A stretch of 64,000 nt of DNA from Myroides sp. JBRI-B21084 (GCF_030545015.1 NZ_CP120653.1:1178001-1242000); one strand, 5' to 3'; positions 18,157 through 27,849 are shown, counted from the first letter of the stretch. Program-made: numbers and translations. Notes: generated from the sequence alone by a model not told the origin.

Positions 18157-18318
18157 CCCTGCTGCGCAAAGTTTGAACCCCGCTGCGCAAAGTTTGTAAC
18201 TTTGAACAATAAAAAGATAAAACAAATGAATTTTGGAAATATAATAATTATGATGAGTAAGTGGGCTCAAAGTCGGGAGACTTTGCGCAGCGGGGTGAAT
18301 TTTGGAAATATAATAATT
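18157..18318. repeat. Nested direct and inverted repeat cluster
   Basis: Three copies of a CGCTGCGCAAAG core are present. Two are direct (18157-18175 and 18177-18196), and one is inverted as CTTTGCGCAGCGGGGT at 18281-18296, exactly complementary to 18177-18192 over 16 bp. A 23-nt unit starting TGAATTTTGGAAAT and ending ATAATAATT occurs perfectly at 18227-18249 and 18296-18318. A small AAAGTC/GACTTT hairpin lies at 18269-18284. No coding capacity. It may be a remnant of an intergenic repeat family or of an insertion next to ssrA. Confidence 0.75.
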
Positions 18319-18322
18319 TATG

Positions 18323-18777
18323 GGTAATGTATCAGATTTGTTGGTTTAAATACAAAACACTGAAAATCAATTGTAAATAAAATAGAGATTAGAAAAAAAC
18401 GAAAAATAAAAGATAGTAAGCTATCAAAACAATAAAAATAATAGAAAACCAATAGCCTAAAAAGGCAAAATACCGTATAGTTGTATCAAAAATGTGGGTA
18501 TGATAATAGAGCTAGAAAATTACAGACAAGAAAAATTTAAACAATGTTCACATAAAGGAACAAAACACGGCAAAAATGCCAATGGTTAGACTGCACAATA
18601 AAATTTAGACAGATTAAAAATTAATTATAAAAATGAGTTCGAAATTGTATCGGACTCATTTTATTTAAGTTCGATTTTATTCTTTTTATTAAACACTAAA
18701 TAAATTTAATACAAAAGAAATATTCAATATATCGTGTTAATTTTTAAGTGCTTTTAATAAGTTGATATAAAATATAT
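18323..18777. other. Non-coding AT-rich stretch
   Basis: Rest of the 771-bp gap between ssrA and the adhesin gene. I see no convincing gene. The longest ATG frame noted is 29 codons at 18500-18589 with no family resemblance. Several very short hairpins are present, plus one terminator-like hairpin at 18631-18661. I found no second copy of the ssrA 3' end by eye, so no attachment-site duplication is evident. Confidence 0.5.
18631..18664 (+). terminator. Orphan terminator-like hairpin
   Basis: AAATGAGTTCG and CGGACTCATTT pair over 11 bp with one G-U, followed by TTATTT. No gene is recognised upstream, so it may end an unannotated transcript. Confidence 0.5.
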
Positions 18778-18785
18778 TACATTTG
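18778..18785 (+). promoter_or_regulatory. -7 box of adhesin promoter
   Basis: TACATTTG matches TAnnTTTG. It gives a leader of about 65 nt before the adhesin ATG. Confidence 0.5.
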
Positions 18786-18854
18786 ACGCTGTTTATATTT
18801 TTTTAAATCATTTTATAAAATATAAAAAGTTAAAAACAATAATTTGTTGTAACT

Positions 18855-21800
18855 ATGAAACTAAATAAAGTATTTTTCATAAATAAATTCAGTCAAAAAT
18901 CGACAGAAAACACTGGTGTCAATTTTCTTTTAAAATTTGTTACTATTACAATTTTACTATTTTCTACAAGTAATTTTGCACAAAATTTTCCTATACGAAA
19001 TTCTATTACAACTAATCCCCCAATAGTTCCAACAGCAATAGGTAGTTTTATCGAGGTTAACAATAGCGCAAGTCCACAATCGGCTTATACTATTTCGCAA
19101 TTAATTAACAACGTTTTAATTTCGGGTGGGGGTAATTGTACAAGTGCAAATGCAACAAATGTTGTTGTTTCGCCCAATTTACAAGCAACAAATACAAATC
19201 GTTCGTGGGGATACTTTCATAAAGCGGCATCAAATTTCCCTTTTCAATCGGGTATTGTATTAAGTACGGGTTTTGCACGTAAAGCAGGTAATAATTTTAT
19301 AAACCCAACACTTTCTGATAATTTACCAACGGGTGGTGATGCCGATTTGGCTAGTGTTTTAAATGTTTCATCTTCATTATTATATAATGCAACCTATATC
19401 GAGTTTGATTTTGTTCCCATTACCAATCAAATTACATTTAATTATTTGTTAGCTTCGGAAGAGTATGGAGATGGTTTTGAATGTAGCTTTACCGATGCTT
19501 TTGCTTTATTGTTAAAAAAAGTAGGCGATCCTACCTATACCAATTTGGCTGTTTTGCCTAACAACGGCGGTGTAGTAAGTACATCAAACATTCACCCCGC
19601 AATAAACGGGGCTCAAGGTAGTTGTGGTGCTGTAAATCAACAATATTTTGGTGGTTATAATACCAGTAATTCCGATACTAATTTTCAAGGCAGAACCGTA
19701 CCTTTAACGGCTACAGCAACTGTTATTCCTGGCGAAACCTATCATTTTAAAATGGTAATTGCCGATTTTCAAGATGAGAAATATGATACTGCCGTTTTTT
19801 TAGATGCAGGATCGTTTGATATTGGTGTAAAAATTACAGATACTTCAGGAGCTGTTCTAGGTTCGAATATGAAAGTATGTGATGTAGGACAAACTATAAA
19901 AGCGAGTGTTTTAGCTACAAACGCTACATATAAATGGTTATTAAACGGTACTCAAATTCCAGGGGCTACAAGTAGTTCGTACACCGTTACACAACCAGGC
20001 GTATATACGGTTGAGGTTACCGTACCTTCAAGTACATGTGTAAGTACAGCAAGTATAACTGTTACAAGTGGTTCGGTACCACCTGTAGATATTACCGATT
20101 TAAACGGAAATGTATTACCTGCATCAATTTTGTCATGTAATACTGTAAATACGGCTTTAAAAGCAACTACAACTGCTGTAAATCCTACGTACCAATGGTA
20201 TTTAAACAATACTATAATTGCAGGTGCTACTTTAGATACATATGTAGCTACACAAACGGGTACCTATTCTGTAAAAGTAAGTTCTGCTAATTATGATTGT
20301 TCTGTTACAAAATCAATTGATTTTACTTTTACCGATTTAATCATTAACACACCTGTTGATATACAAGCTTGTTCACCAACAAGTTCTACAACATTTAATT
20401 TAACACAAACGCAAGGCCAAATTACTGCAAATACAAATGCTACGTTTACCTATTACGAATTGTTAAGTGATGCACAAGCTGCAAATACAAACGTTATTGC
20501 AAACCCAACTGCATTTGTATCAATTCCTAAAACTGTTTATGCATTGGTACAATGGAGTGGTTGTTCTAAAATTGCATCTATAAATTTACAAACTGTTTTA
20601 TCGCCAACAATTACATCACAACCTACTAATAAAATAGTTTGTGTTGGTAATTCAGTTATTATAACAGCAACAGCAATTAATGATGCTGGTTTACAATGGC
20701 AAGTAAATGCAGGAAGTGGTTTTACCGATTTGGTAAACAATTCAACATATAGTGGTGTTACAACAAATGCGTTAACTATAAATAATGTTGCGTTGGCTAT
20801 GAATGGTTATACTTATAAATTAATTGTAAAAAGTACTTGTTCTCAAAGTTTAGAATCAACAGTAGCAACAATTACAATTCCGCAAGTTAAGGGAACACTA
20901 ACAAAAACAAATGTGTTTTGTTTTGGCGATTCTAACGGAACTGCAACTGTTGTTGGGTATGGTGGAACAGCTCCTTATACTTATTTATGGAGTACAAACG
21001 CAACTACAGCAACAGCTACAGGGTTACAAGCAGGTACTTATACAGTGAAAATTACCGATGCAAATGGATGTTTTGGAACAGAATCGGTTGTAATTACTCA
21101 ACCAGCAGCTTTAACAAATACGTCTGTTCTTAAAAATGTAAGCTGTAAAAATGGAAACGATGGTTCAATAGAAATAAAACCCGCAGGAGGTACATTACCT
21201 TATTCATATACTTGGTCGCACACAACTTTAGATGCTGCTAAAGTAGAAGGTTTGGTTGCAGGTACTTACAACGTAATTATAAAAGATGCAAATAATTGTA
21301 TTAAAACAGAACAAATTACTATAACAGAACCTACAAGTTTAAACGCGACTTTAACGGTAAAAAATGTGACTTGTTTTAACACTGCAAACGGCGAAATAAC
21401 AGCAAATGTTTCTGGCGGAACAGCACCTTATACATTTAATTGGAGCAACGGAAAAACGTCTCAAAACAATACCGATCTTATACCAGGTGATTATACCGTT
21501 ATTATTATTGATGCAAAAGGATGTTCAATTACCAAAACGGCTACTATAACACAACCACAAGTTTTACAATTAACATATACACAAACTAAGGCTGGCTGTA
21601 ATGGTGCACTTGCTAATTCTGTTATTGTAACTCCAACTGGTGGTGTTTTGCCTTACACTTATTTATGGTCAAACGGAGCCACAACAAATATAGTCGACGA
21701 TTTATTGCCAGGAAACTATACCGTAAAAGTTACCGATGCAAATAATTGTGTGTTAACAGAAAATGTCACTGTAATACCATCAACAAACGTTTCAATAAGT

Positions 21801-23867
21801 TTTAATAAAAAGGATGTTTCTTGTAATGGCTTGATAAATGGTTTTATAAATACAACTGTAACAGGCGGTAAAGCACCTTATTCATATAGTTGGTCAAATG
21901 GTGTAAGCTCTGCATCAATTACTAATTTAGCAGCAGGTACTTTTACGTTAACTGTAACCGATGGTTTTGGGTGTGTTTATACCGAAAGTGTTACAATTAA
22001 TCAACCACAAGATCTAACGGCTTCGTTTCAGCAAACCAATGTAACATGTTATGGTACAACAACAGGTAGTATTACTGTAAATGTAACAGGTGGTACACCG
22101 CCGTATTCATATCAATGGTCAAACGGAAGCAATTCACAAGTAATCGATCAACTTCCTGCTGGTTTGTATACCGTTTTAATTACCGATAGTAAAAATTGTA
22201 CGCTTACAACTAGTACCTATATTTCACAGCCAAATGATATTGCATTACCAGTAACAACCAACCAGGTTTTTTGTGTTAATCAAAACGCTACAATTGCTAA
22301 TTTAGCAGCAAGTGGTTCTAATATTCAATGGTATACAACGCCAATAGGTGGTAGTCCACTTAATTCAACACAATTACTTTCAAGTGGTAGTTATTACGCA
22401 TCGCAAACTGTTAACGGCTGTGAAAGTTATGGCAGGGCAGGAATAAATGTATCAATAAACAGTACGGCAATACCTTCGGGCTTAAACATTCAAGAATTTT
22501 GCGAACCTACTATTCCGTACATTTATAATTTACAATTAACAGGGCAAGACATTAAATGGTACGATAGTGCTACAAACGGTACTTTGTTGTCTGCTAACAC
22601 TTTGTTAGTTAACGGAAAAACATATTACGCATCACAAACAATAAATGGTTGTGAAAGTGTAAATCGCTTTGCCGTTTTAGTTAATATTTACCCAAGTGTT
22701 GCAATAAAAACAAGTAGTTTGGTTGTATGCAATACTGCAGCAATTCAAAACATTACTATTGATAATTTTACAAGTGCGCAACTTAAATGGTACAGTAGTT
22801 TAACAAGTACACAACCATTGCCTAGTAGTTATTTATTACAAACAGGTACCTATTATGTAAGTACATTAAATCATAATTTATGCGAATCTGTTCGAAAACC
22901 AATTCAAATAATTACCACAGCAGGTGTAACCATTCCTACAGTTATTACGCAACAAGTATTTTGTAATGCAGCATTAGTTTCAGATTTAACAGCTGTGGGT
23001 ATGCCAGGCGCAACTATTAAATGGTATAATTCGGCTCAAAGTGTAACACCTTTAACTGCAAATACACCTTTACTAACAGGAACGTATTATGTTGAACAAG
23101 AAATAGCACCTTGTGCATCGCCGCGTGTTGCTGTTGCAGTTAGGGTATATTCATCTACACCGCCAACGATGACCGATTTTGTTTTATGTGATGGTGCAAC
23201 AGTTGCCGATTTATTTCTACAAGCATCAACTACAACAAAATATGTATGGTATTTAGATAATACTTCAACAACACCATTACCTAATACTTATAGTTTAACA
23301 ACAGGGTATTATTATGTAGCTATTGATTATACAGGCTGTGTATCTGATAGAAGAAAAGTACATGTAAAAGTTAATACACGACCAAGTTCACCTACGGGTG
23401 CTACATCTCAAGTGTTTAATAAGGCTTCAACAGTAGCTAATTTAGTTATGAATCAACCTAATGTAACGTGGTATTTAAGTTATAACGATGCTGTTAATAG
23501 AATGAATCCGTTAGATATTACCGATGTTTTAGTTGATGGAACTATTTACTATGGCGTTGTAATTGACGCTAACGGTTGTCCTAGTTACCCAACTGCTGTT
23601 AAAGTGACCCTTTTATTAAGTACGAATACTTTTGATACAACCAATTTAAAATATTATCCAAACCCAGTTGTTAATGAATTAGTGATTAATTATTCAGAAA
23701 ACATAAAACAAGTTGAGGTATATAACATGGCTGGTAAGCAAGTTTTTAAAAACACATATGATGATTCCACAATTAAAATTGATTTTTCTCATTTTAGTTC
23801 GGGCACATACATTGTTAAATTAGCAACCGAAAATCAATCACAAACAATTAAGATTATTAAAAAGTAA
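18855..23867 (+). CDS. T9SS-secreted SprB-repeat adhesin
   Basis: 1670 residues. The N-terminal signal peptide is preceded by an unusually long polar stretch, with cleavage near residue 42 (STSNFAQ). Residues about 60-335 form a choice-of-anchor L-type domain (VLSTGFARKAG, FLLASEEYGDGFECSFTDAFALLL, YHFKMVIADFQDEKYDTAVFLDAGSF in outline). Two Ig-like units follow (about 340-480). About 676-1128 are six SprB-type repeats, each with a NVxC start, a GGTxPYxYxWSNG centre and an AGxYTVxITDxxGC end. About 1128-1580 hold repeated WYxxxxxxxPL...YYxSQTxNGC units. The C-terminus is a type A T9SS sorting domain (YYPNPVVNELVIN to IKIIKK). Likely a cell-surface or released adhesin in gliding or attachment. 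It is flanked by no chaperone or T9SS gene. Confidence 0.9.
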   Translation: MKLNKVFFINKFSQKSTENTGVNFLLKFVTITILLFSTSNFAQNFPIRNSITTNPPIVPTAIGSFIEVNNSASPQSAYTISQLINNVLISGGGNCTSANATNVVVSPNLQATNTNRSWGYFHKAASNFPFQSGIVLSTGFARKAGNNFINPTLSDNLPTGGDADLASVLNVSSSLLYNATYIEFDFVPITNQITFNYLLASEEYGDGFECSFTDAFALLLKKVGDPTYTNLAVLPNNGGVVSTSNIHPAINGAQGSCGAVNQQYFGGYNTSNSDTNFQGRTVPLTATATVIPGETYHFKMVIADFQDEKYDTAVFLDAGSFDIGVKITDTSGAVLGSNMKVCDVGQTIKASVLATNATYKWLLNGTQIPGATSSSYTVTQPGVYTVEVTVPSSTCVSTASITVTSGSVPPVDITDLNGNVLPASILSCNTVNTALKATTTAVNPTYQWYLNNTIIAGATLDTYVATQTGTYSVKVSSANYDCSVTKSIDFTFTDLIINTPVDIQACSPTSSTTFNLTQTQGQITANTNATFTYYELLSDAQAANTNVIANPTAFVSIPKTVYALVQWSGCSKIASINLQTVLSPTITSQPTNKIVCVGNSVIITATAINDAGLQWQVNAGSGFTDLVNNSTYSGVTTNALTINNVALAMNGYTYKLIVKSTCSQSLESTVATITIPQVKGTLTKTNVFCFGDSNGTATVVGYGGTAPYTYLWSTNATTATATGLQAGTYTVKITDANGCFGTESVVITQPAALTNTSVLKNVSCKNGNDGSIEIKPAGGTLPYSYTWSHTTLDAAKVEGLVAGTYNVIIKDANNCIKTEQITITEPTSLNATLTVKNVTCFNTANGEITANVSGGTAPYTFNWSNGKTSQNNTDLIPGDYTVIIIDAKGCSITKTATITQPQVLQLTYTQTKAGCNGALANSVIVTPTGGVLPYTYLWSNGATTNIVDDLLPGNYTVKVTDANNCVLTENVTVIPSTNVSISFNKKDVSCNGLINGFINTTVTGGKAPYSYSWSNGVSSASITNLAAGTFTLTVTDGFGCVYTESVTINQPQDLTASFQQTNVTCYGTTTGSITVNVTGGTPPYSYQWSNGSNSQVIDQLPAGLYTVLITDSKNCTLTTSTYISQPNDIALPVTTNQVFCVNQNATIANLAASGSNIQWYTTPIGGSPLNSTQLLSSGSYYASQTVNGCESYGRAGINVSINSTAIPSGLNIQEFCEPTIPYIYNLQLTGQDIKWYDSATNGTLLSANTLLVNGKTYYASQTINGCESVNRFAVLVNIYPSVAIKTSSLVVCNTAAIQNITIDNFTSAQLKWYSSLTSTQPLPSSYLLQTGTYYVSTLNHNLCESVRKPIQIITTAGVTIPTVITQQVFCNAALVSDLTAVGMPGATIKWYNSAQSVTPLTANTPLLTGTYYVEQEIAPCASPRVAVAVRVYSSTPPTMTDFVLCDGATVADLFLQASTTTKYVWYLDNTSTTPLPNTYSLTTGYYYVAIDYTGCVSDRRKVHVKVNTRPSSPTGATSQVFNKASTVANLVMNQPNVTWYLSYNDAVNRMNPLDITDVLVDGTIYYGVVIDANGCPSYPTAVKVTLLLSTNTFDTTNLKYYPNPVVNELVINYSENIKQVEVYNMAGKQVFKNTYDDSTIKIDFSHFSSGTYIVKLATENQSQTIKIIKK

Positions 23868-23871
23868 ACAT

Positions 23872-23906
23872 AAAAAAATCCGTTTCAATTAAGAAACGGA
23901 TTTTTT
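23872..23906. terminator. Bidirectional terminator
   Basis: AAAAAATCCGTTTC and GAAACGGATTTTTT form a perfect 14-bp stem. It lies between the convergent adhesin and carB genes. Confidence 0.9.
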
Positions 23907-23923
23907 GTATGAATTAATAAGCA

Positions 23924-26773
23924 TTATTTACTTAAGTACATTTTTCTACGTGTGTACAAATCGTAAAAAGCATCGTCTTTTAAATTATCAATAAATAAGA
24001 TACTTTCACCAGTTGATTTCATTTCTGGTCCTAAAGCTTTATTTACTTTAGGGAATTTGTTAAACGAGAAAACAGGTTGCTTAATTGCGTAACCTTTTAA
24101 CTGCGGATTAAAAGTAAAATCGGTTACTTTAGCACCTAACATTACTTTTGTAGCGTAATTTACATAAGGTTCGCCGTATGCTTTTGCAATAAAAGGAACG
24201 GTACGTGAAGCACGTGGATTTGCTTCAATAATATAAACGGTATCGTCTTTAACAGCAAACTGTATATTAATTAAACCTTTAGTTTTTAAGGCAACTGCAA
24301 TTTTTTTGGTATGATCTTTTATTTGTTCTAACACAAATTCACCTAAGTTAAACGGAGGTAAAGTTGCGTTTGAATCGCCAGAGTGTACCCCACAAGGTTC
24401 AATATGTTCCATAATACCAATTATGTACACATTTTCACCATCGCAAATTGCATCTGCTTCCGCTTCAACAGCACCTGCTAAATAGTGGTCTAACAATAAC
24501 TTATTGCCAGGAATCGATTTTAATAAATCAATTACGTGTTCTTCTAATTCTTTTTTGTTTATAACGATTTTCATTCCTTGACCACCTAACACATAAGAAG
24601 GGCGTACTAATAAAGGAAAATCTAATTCATCGGCTAATTTTGATGCTTCTTCGGCAGTTGTAGCCACACCAAATTTAGGGAAAGGAATATGTAAATCGGT
24701 TAATAATTCAGAGAAACGTCCACGATCTTCGGCTAAATCTAAAGCCTCAAAACTTGTTCCAATAATTTTAATACCGTATTTATCTAATTTTTCGGCAAGT
24801 TTAAGTGCTGTTTGTCCACCTAACTGCACAATTACACCTTCTGGTTGTTCATGGCGAATAATGTCGTAAATATGTTCCCAATAAACAGGCTCAAAGTATA
24901 ATTTATCTGCAGTATCAAAATCAGTCGAAACCGTTTCTGGGTTACAGTTAATCATAATAGTTTCATATCCGCATTCTGCAGCGGCTAAAACTCCGTGCAC
25001 ACACGAATAGTCAAATTCAATACCTTGGCCAATACGGTTAGGACCTGAGCCTAATACAACAATTTTCTTTTTATCGGTACGTACCGATTCGTTTGCTGTA
25101 TACACCGTGCCGTCTGCTTTTTCAATTGCTTCTTCAAAAGTAGAGTAGTAGTAAGGTGTTTGTGCAACAAATTCTGCAGCACAAGTATCTACTAATTTAT
25201 ACACACGATTAATGTTCATTTTCTCGCGTAATGTATAAATTTCACTTTCTAAACAACGTACCATGTGTGCAATTTGTCTGTCTGCAAATCCTTTTTGTTT
25301 TGCTTCTAGTAACAAATCCTTAGGTAAAGTTGTTAAGGTGTATTTAGATATTTCTTGTTCTAAAGCATACATTTCTTCGTATTGCTTTAAGAACCACATG
25401 TCAATTTTTGTAATTTGTTGAATAGTGCTAAGCGGAATACCTAATGCAATGGCATCGTAAATTACAAAAACACGATCCCAAGAAGCATTTTGTAATTTGT
25501 CTAAAATTTGATCGTAATTGGTATACCCTTTACCGTCGGCACCAATTCCGTTGCGTTTAATCTCTAATGATTGAGTTGCTTTTTGTAAGGCTTCTTGGAA
25601 CGAACGACCAATACCCATTACTTCACCAACCGATTTCATTTGTAAGCCCAAAGTTCTATCTGCACCTTCAAATTTATCAAAGTTCCAGCGCGGTATTTTT
25701 ACAATTACGTAATCTAAAGTTGGTTCAAATAAAGCCGAAGTTGATTTTGTGATTTGGTTTTGTAATTCGTCTAATGTATAACCTAATGCTAATTTTGTAG
25801 CAACTTTAGCAATTGGGTAACCTGTTGCTTTTGATGCTAAAGCCGATGAGCGCGATACACGAGGATTGATTTCAATTGCAACAATATCTTCTTTATCATC
25901 AGGCGAAACAGCAAATTGTACGTTACAACCACCGGCAAAATTACCAATAGAACGCATCATTTTTATTGCCATATCGCGCATGCGTTGGAATGTACGGTCT
26001 GATAATGTCATGGCTGGTGCAACAGTGATAGAGTCACCTGTGTGTATTCCCATTGCATCCATGTTTTCAATGGTACAAATAATTACAACGTTATCATTTT
26101 TATCGCGTAATAATTCTAATTCGTATTCTTTCCAACCAAGTAGTGCTTTATCAATTAAAACTTCGTGAATAGGAGATGATTCTAAACCATGAGTAAGCAA
26201 AGCGTCAAAATCTTCTTCTTTATGAACAAAAGCAGCACCAGTACCACCTAAGGTAAACGAAGGACGAATTACTAAAGGAAAGCCAAATTCTTGAGCAATT
26301 TCTTTACCTTCTAAGAACGAAGTAGCCGTTTTTGCAGGTGCAAACGGAATGTCAATTTTAGAAAGTAGTTGTTTAAATTGTTCGCGATCTTCGGTAACAT
26401 TAATGGCATTAATATCAACACCAATTAATTTCACGTCAAAATCTTGCCAAATTCCTTTTTCATCGGCCTCTAAACATAAGTTTAAAGCGGTTTGTCCACC
26501 CATTGTTGGTAAAACTGCATCAATTTCTGGGTGTTCTTTTAAAATTTCAATGATTGATTTGGTAGTTAGTGGTTTTAAATACACATGATCGGCCATTGAT
26601 GGGTCGGTCATGATAGTTGCAGGGTTAGAGTTTATCAAAATTACTTTGATACCTTCTTCGCGTAACGAGCGTGCCGATTGCGAACCTGAATAGTCAAACT
26701 CACAAGCCTGACCAATAATAATTGGACCAGAACCAATGATTAAAACTGTTTTAATTGAATGATCTTTAGGCAT
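23924..26773 (-). CDS. carB: Carbamoyl-phosphate synthase large subunit (no allosteric domain)
   Basis: 949 residues. It makes carbamoyl phosphate from bicarbonate, ammonia (supplied by CarA) and two ATP, feeding pyrimidine and arginine synthesis. Both ATP-grasp halves are present. Half 1 begins VLIIGSGPIIIGQACEFDYSG and half 2 begins VVLGSGPNRIGQGIEFDYSCVH near residue 560. EINPRVSRSSALASKATGYPIA and EANPRASRTVPFIAKAYGEPY carry the metal-binding residues. The protein stops about 20 residues after GPEMKSTGE, where the E. coli enzyme (1073 residues) continues into its MGS-like allosteric domain. UMP/ornithine control as in E. coli is therefore not expected. carA is not adjacent. Confidence 0.95.
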   Translation of the reverse strand: MPKDHSIKTVLIIGSGPIIIGQACEFDYSGSQSARSLREEGIKVILINSNPATIMTDPSMADHVYLKPLTTKSIIEILKEHPEIDAVLPTMGGQTALNLCLEADEKGIWQDFDVKLIGVDINAINVTEDREQFKQLLSKIDIPFAPAKTATSFLEGKEIAQEFGFPLVIRPSFTLGGTGAAFVHKEEDFDALLTHGLESSPIHEVLIDKALLGWKEYELELLRDKNDNVVIICTIENMDAMGIHTGDSITVAPAMTLSDRTFQRMRDMAIKMMRSIGNFAGGCNVQFAVSPDDKEDIVAIEINPRVSRSSALASKATGYPIAKVATKLALGYTLDELQNQITKSTSALFEPTLDYVIVKIPRWNFDKFEGADRTLGLQMKSVGEVMGIGRSFQEALQKATQSLEIKRNGIGADGKGYTNYDQILDKLQNASWDRVFVIYDAIALGIPLSTIQQITKIDMWFLKQYEEMYALEQEISKYTLTTLPKDLLLEAKQKGFADRQIAHMVRCLESEIYTLREKMNINRVYKLVDTCAAEFVAQTPYYYSTFEEAIEKADGTVYTANESVRTDKKKIVVLGSGPNRIGQGIEFDYSCVHGVLAAAECGYETIMINCNPETVSTDFDTADKLYFEPVYWEHIYDIIRHEQPEGVIVQLGGQTALKLAEKLDKYGIKIIGTSFEALDLAEDRGRFSELLTDLHIPFPKFGVATTAEEASKLADELDFPLLVRPSYVLGGQGMKIVINKKELEEHVIDLLKSIPGNKLLLDHYLAGAVEAEADAICDGENVYIIGIMEHIEPCGVHSGDSNATLPPFNLGEFVLEQIKDHTKKIAVALKTKGLINIQFAVKDDTVYIIEANPRASRTVPFIAKAYGEPYVNYATKVMLGAKVTDFTFNPQLKGYAIKQPVFSFNKFPKVNKALGPEMKSTGESILFIDNLKDDAFYDLYTRRKMYLSK

Positions 26774-26862
26774 TTTATATTAGGGTGTTGTTATATTTGT
26801 GAAACAAAGTTACTTAATATCAATGAAATACTTGGTATTAAATGTTTTAAAATAAAAGATAT

Positions 26863-26893
26863 AAAAAAAGGCGACACTTAAAGTAACGCCTTT
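26863..26893 (-). terminator. Terminator of rpmH
   Basis: AAAGGCG and CGCCTTT pair. The A run at 26863-26869 provides the U tract on the minus strand. It lies between rpmH and carB. Confidence 0.75.
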
Positions 26894-26912
26894 ATTTATG
26901 ATGAACTCATCA

Positions 26913-27074
26913 TTATTTTTTGTGTCTTGGTTCGCTAGAAACCGTTAACTTATGTCTTCCTTTAGCTCTTCTACGTGCTAATACTTTTCTTCCGTTAGCA
27001 CTTGCCATTCTGTCCATGAAACCGTGTTTGTTTCTTCTTTTTCTTTTTGATGGTTGAAACGTTCTCTTACTCAT
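26913..27074 (-). CDS. rpmH: 50S ribosomal protein L34
   Basis: 53-residue basic protein beginning [19 protein letters not shown] and continuing with [22 protein letters not shown], the full L34 signature, with a short Lys-rich tail. It is a structural protein of the large ribosomal subunit. In many bacteria rpmH sits beside dnaA and rnpA near the origin. Here it is isolated, about 35 kb from dnaA, with no rnpA beside it. It has its own promoter and terminator. Confidence 0.97.
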
Positions 27075-27142
27075 TGCTTCTTATCTTTAAATATATATTT
27101 TATAAATGTTCAGCTTTGAAAACAGTGCTCCAAAACCGAGTG

Positions 27143-27173
27143 CAAATATACAAATCCTTTTAATACCTACAAA
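27143..27173 (-). promoter_or_regulatory. Promoter of rpmH
   Basis: On the minus strand a -7 box TATATTTG (27143-27150) is preceded by TTTG (27170-27173) with a 19-nt spacer, an almost ideal Bacteroidota housekeeping promoter. It implies an rpmH leader of about 60 nt. Confidence 0.75.
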
Positions 27174-27255
27174 TTGTTTTTAAAAATTATTTAAAATTTA
27201 TACTAACTATTGTTGTATTATTGTATTGTATTTTTTGTGAATGCTAGTATTTTAC

Positions 27256-27263
27256 TACATTTG
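27256..27263 (+). promoter_or_regulatory. -7 box deciding the start of the TPR membrane gene
   Basis: TACATTTG matches TAnnTTTG. Because it lies inside the longest possible ORF (from 27241), translation must start later, at the ATG at 27286. Confidence 0.6.
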
Positions 27264-27285
27264 CAAAATTAAAACAAAAATAATT

Positions 27286-27849
27286 ATGATTAACAAGAAT
27301 ATAAAAATTATTGTTGCTGCCATTTTGTTTGCTACTGCTATTTGGCAATTTACCGAAAAAAATATTGGAAATGGTATTTTTTTAATACTGTTAACCGCAT
27401 TAGTTGCATTGGTTTATTTTAAAAACGAAATGCTTATAATGACTTTGTTTAAGTTTAGAAAGCAAGATATGGAAGGCGCTAAACGCATTTTAGCAAAAAT
27501 TAATCCTAATACAGCTTTAATAAAAAACCAACAAGGATATTATTTTTACTTAAACGGAATTATTAATGCCCAAAATAATTTAAACCAAGCCGAAAAAGAT
27601 TTTAGAAAAGCTGTTGAATTAGGTTTAAACCAAAAAGAAGATTTAGCTGTTGCTAAATTGCAATTAGCAGGTATTGCAATGGGTAAAAACCGACCAGCAG
27701 AAGCACAAAAACTTTTAGCAGAAGCTAAACAACACGATGCAAAAGGTATGCTAAAAGAGCAAATTAATATGGTTGAAGCACAAATGAAACAAAACCGCGG
27801 ACAAAAAGTTCCTATGTGGTACAACCAAAATAAAAAAAGAGGGTTTTAA
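27286..27849 (+). CDS. TPR-containing membrane protein
   Basis: 187 residues from the ATG at 27286; an in-frame ATG at 27241 precedes the promoter and is rejected. Two membrane helices occur near the N-terminus (IIVAAILFATAIWQF and IFLILLTALVALVYF), followed by a soluble part with tetratricopeptide-like helices (YYFYLNGIINAQNNLNQAEKDFRKAVELGL, then AKLQLAGIAMGKNRPAEAQKLLAEA). The C-terminus is basic. It is probably a scaffold on the inner face of the membrane; no specific role is visible. Monocistronic, ending at a strong terminator. Confidence 0.8.
   Translation: MINKNIKIIVAAILFATAIWQFTEKNIGNGIFLILLTALVALVYFKNEMLIMTLFKFRKQDMEGAKRILAKINPNTALIKNQQGYYFYLNGIINAQNNLNQAEKDFRKAVELGLNQKEDLAVAKLQLAGIAMGKNRPAEAQKLLAEAKQHDAKGMLKEQINMVEAQMKQNRGQKVPMWYNQNKKRGF

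Noticed and set aside
18007..18270. 87-residue minus-strand ORF across the tmRNA 3' end
   Set aside because: Its C-terminal half is the antisense of the ssrA T-arm and acceptor stem and its middle is the repeat cluster. Such translations are known false genes.
18500..18589. 29-codon ORF in the ssrA-adhesin gap
   Set aside because: It is short, with no promoter fit, no family resemblance and no conservation evidence.
18084..18854. Prophage or island remnant at the tmRNA attachment site
   Set aside because: No integrase, no phage-like gene and no duplicated ssrA 3' end were found. Only the repeat cluster remains as weak evidence.
20880..22240. Regularly spaced repeats that could suggest a CRISPR array
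   Set aside because: They are degenerate in-frame protein repeats of about 225 bp in the SprB region, with no short identical repeats or unique spacers. No CRISPR array or cas gene was seen anywhere in the window.
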